From positions 868,001 through 932,000 of the forward strand of contig JAKZZE010000022.1 of assembly GCA_024220505.1 (NCBI GenBank): 64,000 nt of DNA, in the 5' to 3' direction. A program made the position numbers and the translations under genes. The notes beneath the pieces were generated by a model that searched no databases, was not told the DNA's origin, and was given only the letters and a program-made list of their open reading frames with translations. Positions 26,019 to 38,125 of the stretch are shown here, piece after piece. Within the stretch, counting starts at the first letter, position 1; the number at the start of each line of letters is the position of its first letter. The stretch comes from Rhizopus arrhizus. Taxonomy: Eukaryota; Mucoromycota; Mucoromycetes; Mucorales; Rhizopodaceae.

Positions 26019-26585
26019 TGTTGATGTAGAATAGCAACTGATTGTAGTTGATATTGATAAATATAAGTCTTAATAAAAGATCCTAATTAAATAAAACAAA
26101 TAAGTTTATTTAAATAAGATCATACAATCAATTCCAATTAAACATGTTCTTTTAGAATATGTTTTGTATTAATGAGAGTTCTTTGATAAGAAGAAGTATC
26201 AACTAAAATAACAAGATCCAATCCAATATCAGGAATATTGCTAATCTTTCATATAGTTGAAATAACGCGTAAAATAACGTTATTCAAATCAGTGAGGAAT
26301 TCCCAGAATAAAAGATAATCTATGACAGACATACAAAAGAACAAATGAAAAGTTTTCATAATCATAATTATAGATGACACTTGCTAAAGTAGCTGAATGT
26401 TAGAAGAACGCTTACAATAGAAGATATCAAGCCACTCACTCAATAAGATATAAATACCTGCCTTCAATTAGAATAATTTTTACTTTAACTTAAGCTAAAA
26501 TAAAGATCAGTCTCAAAAAGTACTCAAACTGTTTCTTGATCTTTGTTTCTACCTTTTTCTAAACAACTATTACTATTATACAACA
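26019..26585 (+). repeat. Solo LTR, family X, copy 1
   Basis: Starts TGTTGATGTAGAATAG and ends TATACAACA. It has TATAAATA near 26449 and an AATAAA signal near 26500, in plus orientation. It is the inverted counterpart of 27994-28559, with many differences along 566 bp. No 5-bp duplication is seen (GAGGT before, GCATG after), so it is old or a recombination product. Confidence 0.72.
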
Positions 26586-26950
26586 GCATGTTGGGTAATT
26601 ACTTGGTAGATGTCGAGATGTCGAAATGAGAATGTACAGTGAGTTATTTTTTTTTTTATGAGACAAGTCTGTGAGTTTATTAAGTAACCGATTTAAAATG
26701 GCATGTGATATGTTTTTGTAGATTTTAAGGATTTTAAATTGTTTTTGTGTTTTGTTTTATGAAATAATTTAGTTGAAAAAGAGATCACCCGTATAAGTGT
26801 GAGATCGACGTCGAGATGAATAACCTGGCAGTACTAAATGCGGAAGAGGTACAGGAGAGATTCCATCGGAAATGAGTTGTTCTTGCAAGGAGGCAGACAA
26901 AAGTTGATTAGCAGAACTTATTGTGGCAGAAGTGGTAAAAGGACGTTGTC
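26586..26950. other. Probable 5' leader of LINE-1
   Basis: No open frame joins the ORF1 start at 26951 (an in-frame TAA lies at 26936). The true 5' end of LINE-1 could not be fixed because no duplication was found for it. Confidence 0.35.
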
Positions 26951-27790
26951 ATGCTTCTTTCAACTAACGCTGCTAAGCCACCTGACGAAGGCGACATATC
27001 AGCTCGACCATCACCACCAGCGAGCACCAAACTGGCCTCAAAGCAACCTAAACAAGTGCTTTACTCCAAAGTTCATCAACGACCTGCGAAATTACATGAA
27101 AGTCTGTTACATGTTTCTAATTCGAGATCTCTACCATCCTCAAATTCATCGTCCACAGATCCAGCGGACGCACAACCTGTGATTATTGACACTGTTTACT
27201 GGGGAGCCTCTCAAACTCCTGGGTCTATTTTCTTTGATGTTACTACTCGTAAAGAGTCAGATCGTGAATTGTACAAAATTTTATTTTATCAGCTTCAAGA
27301 TTTTGTTGGCCAGCTGGTCCATAAATCCGGCTCTAACCGTTACTTGGAAATTAATTTTGACAACAATGATGCTAAGCAGAATGCTTGCAATAACGACCTT
27401 AAGTTCGACAATGGACACATTGTCATCCGTCCTGCTATAGCGTTAGCTCCTGGCTCAATTGTTAAACGAGTCAACCTTCACCGCCTTCCTTGGCTTCGTC
27501 CTAAAGAACTTTTGGATGGCTTGAAAGCTACACTTGGTAACTATGGTGTAGTTCGTGATGTCGGAATTATAAAAGATAATGACACTGGTACTTTCCTTGG
27601 CTCTGGATATGCCTTTTTGGATGTTACACCTTCTTTGGTACCTGCAGGACAGCCTCCTTTTCTGGACCTGTCTCATGTTATTACGTGGATCGATGAGGAT
27701 ACCAATCGCTCCGGAAATGTATTCATTCACGCGTATTGGAACGATATGCCTGTTTATTGTAAATACTGTCACGAGTCTGAACATAATGCT

Positions 27791-28571
27791 TGTCGTGTTT
27801 GGTCATTAATGATGTCTTTATTTATTATTTTATGATTGATCTCAGTCAAGCCTACGTCAGACTATATAATTAATAGTCAGACAATATAATCCAGGGTTCA
27901 TTCTAAATTATTAGTTCCTCTCCTTTTTCTTACTTAATAAATAGTAGTTGTTAGCTATTGACTTCTTACTGTTTTCATATTATAAGTACCAAATGTTGTA
28001 TAATGGTAATAGTTATTAAGAAAAGGTAGAAACAAAGATCAAGAAACAGTTTGAGTACTTTTTGAGACTGATCTTTATTTCAGTTTAAGTTAAAGTAAAA
28101 ATTATTCTAATTGAAGGCAGGTATTTATATCTTATTGAGTGAGTGGCTTGATATCTTCTATTGTAAGCGTTCTTCTAATATTTAGGTACTTTAACAAGTG
28201 TCATCTATAATTATGATTATGAAAACTTTTCATTTGTTCTTTTGTATGTCTGTCATAGATTATCTTTTATTCTGGGAATTCCTCACTGATTTGAATAAGG
28301 TTATTTTACGCGTTATTTCAATTATGTGAAAGATTAGCAATATTCCTGATATTGGATTGGATCTTGTTATTTTAGTTGATACTTCTTCTTATCAAAGAAC
28401 TCTCATTAATACAAAACATATTCTAAAAGAACATGTTTAATTGGAACTGATTGTATGATCTTATTTAAATAAACTTATATTTTATTTTATTTAATTATGA
28501 TCTTGTATTAAGACTTATATTTATGAATGTCAACTACGATCAGTTACTGTTCTACAACACCAAATATCTCA
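27791..28571 (+). repeat. 5' LTR of element A, split by solo LTR
   Basis: Starts TGTCGTGTTTGGTC and ends ATATCTCA. The 566-bp solo LTR 27994-28559 plus its duplication interrupts it after 203 bp; the last 7 bp are 28565-28571, totalling the same 210 bp as the 3' LTR. Confidence 0.92.
27994..28559 (-). repeat. Solo LTR, family X, copy 2, in LTR of A
   Basis: On the plus strand it runs TGTTGTATAATGG ... TCTACAACA, flanked by ccaaa (27989-27993 and 28560-28564). TATA and AATAAA signals are on the minus strand. It is homologous to 26019-26585 in the opposite orientation. Confidence 0.93.
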
Positions 28572-30147
28572 TTTTTTTCAATAAGCCACTCCAACTACTA
28601 CCACCACTACAAACATGGCCGTCATCACCCGCAACAACCGCCCCACTCGCACATCTCGTGCTTCCATCTCTTCTGTCTCTTCTTTGTCCTCTGTTGTTTC
28701 TGAGGTTACTTCTTCTCGTCCTGTTTCTCCTGTGGCTCCTGGCCTGGACAACTTTTCTGACCGTCCTGGGTCACCTTCCTACGTGGAAATGGTCACTGGT
28801 TCCCGTTCTCGTTCGCCTTCTCCTGCTGACTCAGTCAGTGGTGCTATAGGGGAGAGACTTAACTCTCTTTCTATAAAGAAGGACGAATCGTCTTTGGTAC
28901 GTGGTGACGCCATTAGTCTGTCCACTGCTGAAGATGACGTTGTGATGGAGGATGCACCTCTGAACAACGCTCGCCGCGCCATTAGTGGTGAGAAAAAGAA
29001 CGCCTCGCGTTATTCTAAGTCTGTCTCGAACAATAAGAGCAGATCTTATGAGAAATTAAATCACTTTCATCGTAAGTATGATGAGACAACTGGCTTGCTC
29101 GACAAGTTAGTTGAGAAACGTGATTTGGAAGAAGATGAGTCTAAAAGAAAGGCTCTTAAGATTCAAATACGCGAGTACAGGGAAGATTTGGAATACTATG
29201 AGGAGCGTATTACCAAGCTGGATGAGATCATCGCTAATGAAATTAGCCGAAAGATGAATGAGGTTGGGAGCAATACCAACAATACTCGTGAATCTGAGCC
29301 TACCATCCCCATCAAGGTCATTCCTCCCTTTCGCCTGTTGGTCAGCGCTGCTTACAGTCTTAAGCATTACAATGCTAGCAAGATCAGCCCTGATGATGTG
29401 AAGAATGATAATGCTTTTAAAACGGTAAAGGATTTCATCAGGAAGTTTGAGACAGTCCTGAAGCACTACAATGTCAACATTGACAAGAACGGGCTGAGAT
29501 ATCTCCAGGTCTCCATTGAAAATGGCCAGGATGATAGGAGCATCAATTGGCTCCAACATAAGCTGACTGTAGCTGATTTCAAGAACAGTAATTGGGAAGG
29601 AATCAAGGCCGCTCTCATAGGCAAGTTTGGTGAGTCCTTCACCTACTTGCAGTATCGTCAAAAGCTGATGAGAATAAGGCAGCTCAATGGCGAATACTTG
29701 AACACGTACGTTGACAGGTATATAGATCTCATGACCAAAGCCAAGTTTGCAGACAGTTCTCTGGCAGTAATGCATTTCTTGGGCACGTTGATTGCACCTG
29801 TCAAGGATTGTTTGGAAAGAAAACTGGCTGAAATACGCGCGAAGAAGAATGCTGAGTTCATCTTGGAAGATGACTCGTTGTCGAACATTCAGACAATCAT
29901 AGAAAACAACAAGATGCATTTTATAGAAGAATGCAAGAAGAGCTTCCCTGATTTGAAAAATCAGGAAAGACCCCAACTCAAGTCTGCCAACAATAAGGCA
30001 CCAAGACTTACGGAAACGAAAAGAAAGTTTCATGGCGACGAGCAGAGATACTTTCCTGAAAACAAGAATAGGGAAAGAAATTTTCACAAAAGGCCCGCAC
30101 ACAGCATGCCTAAATGTCGCTATTGTGGGGAGAAATATACCCCTGGT

Positions 30148-30446
30148 TGTCGTATTTACTCTAATAATTTCCTTAATGTCGTGTGAGATCACTCAAAAGG
30201 TTCTTAAAATTAATAATTTGACTGTATATCATATATAGCACTTCGTGCTATGTACGATAAACAGCCCACACAATTTATACCGTACTACCTCGGACCCTAA
30301 ATCATATTGTTATATTCTAAGACGTAGTTTGTATTGAATGGGCTCTCTCTCTCGTCCTTACTCAATAAAGAGGTTCAAGAGACTCATCGATTATTTGATT
30401 TATTCTTAATTTTATTAATCGAGAGAAACAACACGCCTATTCCACA
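30148..30446 (+). repeat. Solo LTR, family Y, in gag of element A
   Basis: 299 bp, starts TGTCGTATTTACTC and ends TATTCCACA, with duplication ctggt at 30143-30147 and 30447-30451. It has AATAAAGAGG near 30365. It splits the gag zinc knuckle between its Cys pair and its His/Cys. Related to the LTR at 35208 but clearly diverged. Confidence 0.93.
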
Positions 30447-33400
30447 CTGGTCACCTTGACAAATGTCGAGAAATGGAAAAACGTCGTGACCATTATATAA
30501 ATAAAGATACGGGTTTTAGAGCACACAAAGATGCACCCAAAAACTATACTGGTAATTTTTCCCAAAGGCGTAGATCATTTGAAGAGAAAGTTCATAATGC
30601 TAGTGATTCACGCATAGCGGTTCATAATGTTGAGAAGGTCGAGAAACAGACCATTACTGAATCAGAGATCATGCAAACACATCCTGCGGATGCGGTTATG
30701 AATGACCTTTTAAATGATGATGAAGTCATCAGTCCGTTTCAGAAAGCGTTGAAACAAGTTCAGGAGAAAAAGAAGCATAAGCAAGGTAATGTTCGTTGCT
30801 ACAGTTTAAAAACAAAAGAGGAGACACATCCCACTATGCTTCAAAGCCCTTACTCATTACACACTCCTTTTTTATTGAACGATCATAGATTAATAGCTCT
30901 CGTCGACACAGGCGCAGATATTTCTTTCATAAGTAAAAATGCTGTTAATAAATTGAAACTGCGTGTTATTCCAGTTCATGGTTCATTACTGTTAGCAGAT
31001 AAAGAAAAAACTGTTAAACGAGTGGGAGTGACCGATAAGTTAAATGTCGGGTACAAAGGACAAATTATAGCTCATGAATTTGAGGTTTTGAACATGCATG
31101 ATAAGATAGACGCTATTTTCGGAAGGGATATATTACCAATCTTAGGAATCCACCTTACTGGTGTTGCTACTAATTGGGATGACAACAAAGTCAAATTTGA
31201 TGACTCTATTGAAGACTCAGAATACATTCCAAATGTTTCCAATGCTGGCACACCAGATGAACATGAAGCTTTATTACTGACGCTGCAATCTCACATTGAT
31301 AAAAATCAACAGATTGATGTTCATTCCTTATGTAATCTACCAGAAGCCGTAGTAAAGTTAGATACTCCTCATGGAAAACATGCACACGTCCGGCAGTATC
31401 CTATTGCAAATAAGATGATGCCAATCTTTGATGAGGCTGTAAAAACATGGCTCGAGAACGGTGTCATTATACGTGCGCCACCCTCACCATGGAATAGTCC
31501 TATCACATTTGCTCCAAAAAAGGATGCAAATGGTAATCCCACTGATTACAGACCGTGTATTGATCCTCGTAAAATCAATGCTCTACTGGAGTCCGATAAC
31601 TATCCATTACCATTGATTGATGATATTTTCCATGACCTTGCTGGTTCTACCATTTTTACTTCACTTGATCTCAAAAGTGCATTTCATCGATTACCAATTC
31701 GTAAATCAGATCAAGTCAAAACTACTTTTACTCACAGAAACAAACAATACATGTTTCGTTCAGCACCATTCGGATTGAAACATGTCTCCAGTCATTTCAT
31801 GCGCATCATGAACCTCATTCTCAATGATCTACCCAATGTTCATGTGTACGTGGATGATATTGTGATTGGCACTCCAGGTGATTCCATGGAAAAACATTGT
31901 CAAGCCGTTAGTGCTGTCATTGATAGACTCACTCAACATAACATGATCCTCAATCCTCAGAAATGTCACTTTGGCAAAAGAAGTGTTCATCTGTTGGGTT
32001 TCTGCATTTCTGAAAAAGGGAAAAGCTTGGATCCACGCAAATTGACAAATATTGCTGACTGGCCCCGCCCTAAAACCGGCAGAGAAATGATGCAATGGTT
32101 GGGCACTGTCAACTACTTCCGTGCACATATCCCTTGTGCTGCCACACTCACTGCTCCTCTAGATGCGTTACGAAATGTTGCGTTCATCGATGATATTAAT
32201 TGGACACCTGAACTGCAAGTTCACTTTCAAAGCATCAAGGACATATTATGTTCCAACGTTGTTTTGAGTCCATACGATCCTGCTAAGTCTCTCTACGTTG
32301 CCACTGATGCATCCAACACTGGGATCGGTGCAGTTCTGTTCCAAAGATTTGACGAAAAACAGTCGGATGGACTCACTGTTACCACCATCAGATACCTAGG
32401 CTTCATGGCACGTTCTTTATCCCAATCTGAGCGAAACTATTCTGTCACTCGACGTGAACTTCTCGCTATTGTGTTTGCTTTGAAAAAGTTTCACAAATTT
32501 TTATATGGTCATCACTTTACCTTATATTCTGATCATCGAGCGCTCACATACTTGTTCACATCAGATGAACTCAACCCCATGATGGTGGGTTGGATGGACA
32601 CATTGTTGTCCTATGATTTTGACATCATCCATATACCCGGTGTACAAAACGTTTTACCTGATGCTCTTTCACGTCTTTTTCCACCTGAAAAAGAACTGGC
32701 AGGGGGTGATTCTAATAGTAGCACAGTAAAACACCAAAACCTTGCTTACAAACCAAATCTAAAAAAGGAACATGAATTAAAAATGAAAAAAGAGAACCGA
32801 AAAGTGTTCTATGTACAAAGTCCTACCAAATTCAGTGACAAGGACTATATCACTCCACCACATGAGGATCGACAAGAGATTCTTGATGGAGTCCATAAAT
32901 TCGGACACTTTGGAGCTGATCATATTGTGAAATCAATCCATAACCAAAACCTACATTGGCCAAACTTATTAGCTGATGCAGTAAATTATGTAAGCAAGTG
33001 CAATACCTGTCAAAAGTACAATATTGCTAAAAAGGGTTATAATCCTCATCGACCTGTCTACGCTTATGTTCCTGGGGATGCCTATGCTTTTGATTTAATT
33101 GGGCCCTTTCAATCTAGTAGCAACATGTATACATATGTGTTGATTCTAGTCGACATTTGCACCAGATTCTGCGTGTTGAAACCCCTAGTAGACAAAAAGG
33201 CAAAAACCGTTGCAGGTGCCATGGTTGATACATTTTCTTTACTCGGCTATCCTAGACACTTTGTATGTAGCGATAACGGCTCTGAATTCAAAAATGAAAT
33301 TTTAGAGAATCTATTCAATGCAATGGGTATCGACAAAAGATATACCACTCCTTACCATCCCTCAGCAAATGGAGCTGCTGAACGTTATGTTCAATCTGCT

Positions 33401-33941
33401 AAAAAAATATTAGCAAAGTTCCTTGAAGGTGCCACTGAAGATTGGCATCATTACATTCCATCTGTACAGCTCATGATCAACAATAAGATCTCCACACGCT
33501 TGCAGACCACACCCTTTTCATTGATGTTTGCTCGCAACATAAATGACTTCATTGAATACAGGGATGATGCTGGTGAATTAAAAAAGAAGGAGTACATGCC
33601 GCACGATGAGTTGTTGAAAAGAATAGACTACATGTCGCAAGTGGTCTTCCCTGCTATACAGGATAGAACCGACCTTTACACCAAAAGGCAAAAAGAAAAA
33701 GCTGAGAGCAAAAATCGTCAGTCCACATTCCCGGAAGGAAGTTACGTAATGGTGCGTGACAGAGAGCAGTACAATAGTCTCTCCCCGGCTTACAAAGGTC
33801 CATATCGTGTTGTACGTCAAGTACAAGGTGGTGCTTATATACTTCGTGATGTTGACGAAACGCTCATGTCTCGAAATTATTCTCCAGAAGAATTAAAGAT
33901 CATTTCACAGGATGAAGTCATTCCAAAAGATGAATTGTACG

Positions 33942-34400
33942 TGTTGTAAACATAGTTATTTTCTATATGATATCAGTTGTACTAAAATAAATAACGATAC
34001 ACAAAAGATTAAACTATGATTGAACAATTCCACACTTTTCCAAATTTAGAACAATAAGATCAATATCTGTCATCCTAGAGAGTCTAATCAATTGTCAACC
34101 CCAAAAGTAATTAGATCAAAGTTAATTGACTGGTTATTATTTCTATTGTTCAATTTCAGATGCATATATTAGAACATCGACAAGCTTTAGCTTAATCATT
34201 GGTTCTTCAGCACGACATCGTGACCGAGTCTATATCTTTTATATCTACGCTCACAAAGAATATAAATAGATGCCAACTTTTTATCCATAAAGCGAGGCCT
34301 TTCGCAATATAAAGAAATCTGCAATAAAGAAGGATTTTAATTTTATATTGCTGCTATTGTTTTTTTGTTTAATTTTTTATTTAATCTTGCGATTAAAACA
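33942..34400 (+). repeat. Solo LTR of the element B family
   Basis: 459 bp, starts TGTTGTAAACATAG and ends GCGATTAAAACA, with duplication gtacg at 33937-33941 and 34401-34405. It is the reverse complement of the LTRs of element B (460 bp), differing by one T in a T-run as far as I can see. It separates integrase from chromodomain in element A. Confidence 0.95.
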
Positions 34401-34990
34401 GTACGAAATGGAGGCAATCATCAATCATAGAGGCGAACCTGGAAACAGGGAATATCTCGTACGCTGGAAAAATTACAGCAAAGACGATGATAGCTGGTTA
34501 ACTGCTGAAGCATTTACTGATCCCGAGTCCATTAACATTTATTGGCGCAAACTGGGTAAATCCATAAACCAAAAGGGTGAAGTAGTAAAAAAGAAAAATA
34601 ATGAGGCTGAAAAGAATAAAAAGCAAAAATTGCCCTCAGACTACACCCCTAGTAAATTATTGACTACGACAAGCATGAATGAACAGTCAAAGTCTGGAAT
34701 CATGTCGCACAATAGACAATCTCACAATACAAAAGAAAAAAAGAAACGCCAATCCAAACGTAATGGCAACACTTTCTCCAGATATCCCAAACGAAGACTA
34801 CACCAAAATCAAGAAAGCTCTGATCGAAGAACAGATCATCATGAAGGCTTCGTAAAAAATACCGTGACTGCAAATAATAATCTTAGGCACAGTAAGCGCA
34901 TTAAGAGAAATTAGGTCACACAAAAATTTATAGCTGTTCAAACACTTCCCATTCAACTTCCAAACGTTGATACCAACTGGTAGGGGGTGA

Positions 34991-35200
34991 TGTCGTGTTT
35001 GGTCATTAATGATGTCTTTATTTATTATTTTATGATTGATCTCAGTCAAGCCTACGTCAGACTATATAATTAATAGTCAGACAATATAATCCAGGGTTCA
35101 TTCTAAATTATTAGTTCCTCTCCTTTTTCTTACTTAATAAATAGTAGTTGTTAGCTATTGACTTCTTACTGTTTTCATATTATAAGTACCAAATATCTCA
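34991..35200 (+). repeat. 3' LTR of element A
   Basis: 210 bp, TGTCGTGTTTGG ... AATATCTCA, preceded by a purine-rich tract and followed by the atgct duplication. No differences from the 5' LTR were found by eye. Confidence 0.93.
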
Positions 35201-35207
35201 ATGCTTC

Positions 35208-35542
35208 TGTCGTATTTACCTCATTAAATACTTATTATTCGTATGAGATTACTCAGATCTTATAAAAGAAATAACAAGTACTGAATACATAATATTACTT
35301 ATTACATATTCCTTAAAAGCTCATATACAACATTTTTATTGTTCAAGCTCAATACTAAAATTGACCTTGAACTCACTTCGGTCCCTGAATAATTTCATTT
35401 CCTATATAAAGGCGTAATTTGATTAAATGGGTTCTCTCTCTCGTCTTGAAATCTAATAAAGAGGTTACATAGAGACTCATTCACTAGTTTTCAAGTACTA
35501 CTTCCTTTCTTTTTTCTCACTTTATTATCTGCAAATATCTCA
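35208..35542 (+). repeat. Solo LTR, family Y, in LINE-1 ORF1
   Basis: 335 bp, starts TGTCGTATTTACCTC and ends AAATATCTCA, with duplication gcttc at 35203-35207 and 35543-35547. It shares the start, TATAAAGG and CTCTCTCTCGTC...AATAAAGAGG modules with 30148-30446. It sits only 7 bp from the end of element A, with overlapping duplications. Confidence 0.9.
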
Positions 35543-35842
35543 GCTTCCTCTTGTCCTAAGTCACCTAGTAGCAAGCGAGTTTGTTTTTCATGTCTTAAAC
35601 GTGGCCATGTTCGTGCTGATTGTCCGGAAAAACATAAGTCGGCCAAACGACACCGTAATGGTCGAGTTGTTTCATCAGCTGCACCAGCCTCCGATACTTT
35701 GTTGAATATTGATACTGGATCTGTTGACTCTTCAGCTTCTGTGGTTTCTCCTGCTTCCACTCAGGGTCCATCTTCGGCTCTAGTTATAAATACGACCGTT
35801 TCCACTACTACACCAACTACTGTCCAAGTTGGACAGGAGGTA

Positions 35843-37445
35843 CAGTAAGGGACAAAATCAGTCCGTTTTTTGGTTTTTTCGCAATGCCTCGCCGGGAATT
35901 AAGCTTAGAGCTCTGCTTTGCTGACGAAAAATTTGTCTCTTCCTTCAACAAAGTTGACAATATTTGTCGGAAATGGTATTTTTTATTTTCCGCCATGTTA
36001 TAAGAAGATATATTGAAAATAATGTATTTTTATTTTTTTGAATTTCGATTAGTACTTGGTATCGCGGCCCTTACGCTGGATTACGTCCCGAACTCGACGG
36101 GGCATAGAGTGAATAAGGTTTCTACAGTACTCTGGAGTTGCTAGGTCATACCAAAGCTTCGAAACCCGGTCAAAAAATGCTTGGTCAGTCTCAACCACAG
36201 AAGAAGGTGGTCTTGTCATCTGTTCCTTCTTTTTAAGCATGGCCCATGCATTTTCAATTGGGTTAAGGTCAGGGGAGTATGCTGGCCAACTCAGGAGCTT
36301 AATCTTGTTCTTTTGGAACCATTTTGAAGGAGCTGAAGCACAATGGATGCTTGCATTATCTTGTTGAAAGATCATGTCCTTACTTTGCAGGCCATAATAC
36401 TTCAATGTCTCCTTGTATTCCTCCTCAAGTACTGACGTGTATAGCTCATCATTTACATTACTTTGTAGCCAGGACATGTAGCCCCCTCCATGTATAGTTA
36501 TGCAACTCCAAAGCATGATCCCGCCTCCTCCATAAGCATGTTTCTTTTTGTAGTGATGGTCTCGATAAGGTGCATTATCCTCTTTCCAAGCGTATTCTAG
36601 GCCATTAGACCCTCTTTTTTGGATCTTTGTCTCATCAGAAAAGACAACGCGTTCCCAATCAGTCTCGGACCAGTCTTTATGAGCCTTTGCCCAATCATAT
36701 CGTGCCTTTTGCTTGTCATTATTAAGTGGAAGTACCGTCTTTTTCTTAGTCGATTTTAGACCTTTGCGTTTCAAAGTACGAGCAATTGTTTTTGGATTGA
36801 CCATTTGATCTGGTTTTTTAACGCCAAAGGAAGCATCGGCTGCGCTTTTAGATAAGCCAAGCCTTATGTCTCTAGCTGCTTTGGTTTCCTCCCTAGGTGT
36901 GAGTAAACGATGTCTACCCGCGCTATTTTTTGACTGCAACTTGGTTTTCCTTGAAATTCTTCGAATCATGGACTTTCCACAGCCTACTTTTTTTTTAATT
37001 ACATCCCATGGAATGGAGTGGTTCAACATGTTTTCAATTTGGGCATGTTTGTCGGCATTCTTTGCTGTCATGGCGTGTTTGGCTAATCTGAGATGAGGTA
37101 AATGAGGAAAAAGAAAAAATGTAAAAAAATAAAAGAAGCTAAAATATGAGAACACGTTAGCGTTCACTGACGTCATAAGACGTACCAAACTAAATCTCAA
37201 GTCAGTCCAGTGACTGTTTCTGGAGATATGGTGTCTAATGCAAAATCGGGCGTTAGCAACAATCACGGAAAATCACTTTTTCCGCCATAACTACAGAGAA
37301 AATGGTGGTAGAAGCAATTAGGTTACACCAATAATTTTGTCTAGCTTGCGTGCAAATGTTTCGTCAGCAAAGCGAAGCCCTAAGTTTAATTCCCGGCGAG
37401 GCATTGCGAAAAAACCAAAAAACGGACTGATTTTGTCCCTTACTG
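35843..37445 (-). mobile_element. Intact Tc1 element in LINE-1 ORF1
   Basis: 1603 bp with TA duplications (35841-35842, 37446-37447). Terminal inverted repeats begin CAGTAAGGGACAAAATCAGT, are perfect for about 60 bp and continue imperfectly to about 95 bp. It contains one intact transposase gene. Excision with one TA restores the LINE-1 frame (GQEV then TPAVDQG). Confidence 0.95.
36049..37071 (-). CDS. Tc1 transposase, DD34E, intact
   Basis: 340 aa from the ATG at 37071 (MTAKNADKHAQIE). The frame is open further upstream to 37266, but that part is a phenylalanine-rich, leader-like stretch and the usual Tc1 length favours the inner start. It has a helix-turn-helix N-terminus (GCGKSMIRRISRK). 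Catalytic residues: Asp in VVFSDETKI, Asp in IFQQDNASIH, Glu in YSPDLNPIENAW, with 34 residues between the second Asp and the Glu. It cuts and pastes the element at TA sites. No stops or shifts; it may be functional. Confidence 0.94.
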   Translation of the reverse strand: MTAKNADKHAQIENMLNHSIPWDVIKKKVGCGKSMIRRISRKTKLQSKNSAGRHRLLTPREETKAARDIRLGLSKSAADASFGVKKPDQMVNPKTIARTLKRKGLKSTKKKTVLPLNNDKQKARYDWAKAHKDWSETDWERVVFSDETKIQKRGSNGLEYAWKEDNAPYRDHHYKKKHAYGGGGIMLWSCITIHGGGYMSWLQSNVNDELYTSVLEEEYKETLKYYGLQSKDMIFQQDNASIHCASAPSKWFQKNKIKLLSWPAYSPDLNPIENAWAMLKKKEQMTRPPSSVVETDQAFFDRVSKLWYDLATPEYCRNLIHSMPRRVRDVIQRKGRDTKY

Positions 37446-37566
37446 TAACACCTGCTGTTGACCAAGGGACATCAACTTTGAACTCTGCTGGTCACGATAC
37501 CGCGACGGAATTGGATGACTTGTCTCATCAGTCCGCTGCTGATGATGTTGATATGGATGGCTCTTC

Positions 37567-37907
37567 TGAGGTGTTTTAAGTATTCAAAAATAAGATAAAG
37601 AAGAATTAACGAGACCGAACAATAGTTCTAAAGTCGAATACTTTTATTAAAGAAAGATTTCAAGGCTATTTATATTAGTTGAGCAAGACCTGAGATTAGA
37701 TGACAAAAATAGTTACGACCGATATGATTTGACATGTATAAGAAAAATTTTATAGACTGATGTTAATAATCAACTGTTGAGATGAAAGTGAAACTTGGCT
37801 GTTTAGGGCAGTGATAATTATCAGGTTCTATTCTTATTCAAACTCATTTGTAAAGATTTAGTCCAGAATGATAAGACTGTATCTTATTGACATGTCAAAA
37901 CATGACA
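37567..37907 (-). repeat. Solo LTR, family Z, in LINE-1 ORF1
   Basis: 341 bp, plus-strand ends TGAGGTGTTTTAAG and CAAAACATGACA, duplication tcttc at 37562-37566 and 37908-37912. TATAAATA and AATAAA read on the minus strand. Removing it restores the LINE-1 frame (DMDGSSSESTIDY). Confidence 0.85.
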
Positions 37908-38125
37908 TCTTCTTCCGAGTCTACCATTGACTATGCTCCTGCCGTTACTCGGTCTCCTGCTCCAAGCCCCGATACTACTGGTTCCGCCTCTACTGATCCT
38001 GCCTTTCCTGACACTGTTACTAATAGGACTACAGCTACTAATGTGCCTAATATTACTGGTACTGGTGCTGCTGGTACGAGACTGGTTCAAACGCGTAGTG
38101 GCCGGTTTTCGAAACCGCCTCCCAA

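Larger units (their letters stand above)
28615..34914 (+). pseudogene. Element A gag-pol-chromodomain, LTR-interrupted
   Basis: One ancestral frame now in three parts. Gag: MAVITRNNRPTRTSR at 28615, coiled region, capsid-like domain, CRYCGEKYTPG knuckle cut at 30147. Pol: 30452-33941 with protease LVDTGADISF (about 30900), RT active site YVDD (31847), RNase H ATDASNTGIGAVLF (about 32300), integrase zinc finger and DDE core (DLIGPF, SDNGSEF, ANGAAERY). Chromodomain: after 34405, NREYLVRWKNYSKDDDSW, then a Lys-rich tail. Removing 30148-30451 (304 nt) and 33942-34405 (464 nt) leaves 5532 nt with no stop, 1844 codons. The chromodomain probably guides integration to methylated-histone chromatin, as known for chromoviruses. 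Confidence 0.92.
27791..35200 (+). mobile_element. Element A: chromodomain Ty3/gypsy retrotransposon
   Basis: Bounded by 210-bp LTRs that appear identical (27791-27993 plus 28565-28571; 34991-35200) and by the 5-bp duplication atgct (27786-27790, 35201-35205). Polypurine tract GGTAGGGGGTGA precedes the 3' LTR. Its single long frame 28615-34914 encodes gag, protease, RT, RNase H, integrase and chromodomain. It is broken only by solo LTRs at 27994, 30148 and 33942, each with its own duplication. Inserted in the first zinc knuckle of LINE-1 ORF1. Confidence 0.93.

Noticed and set aside
29107..30192. 361-codon minus-strand frame
   Set aside because: It is antisense to the gag of element A; gag has the family features.
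37072..37266. N-terminal 65 residues added to the Tc1 transposase
   Set aside because: Phenylalanine-rich leader-like sequence; the inner ATG gives the usual 340-aa length.
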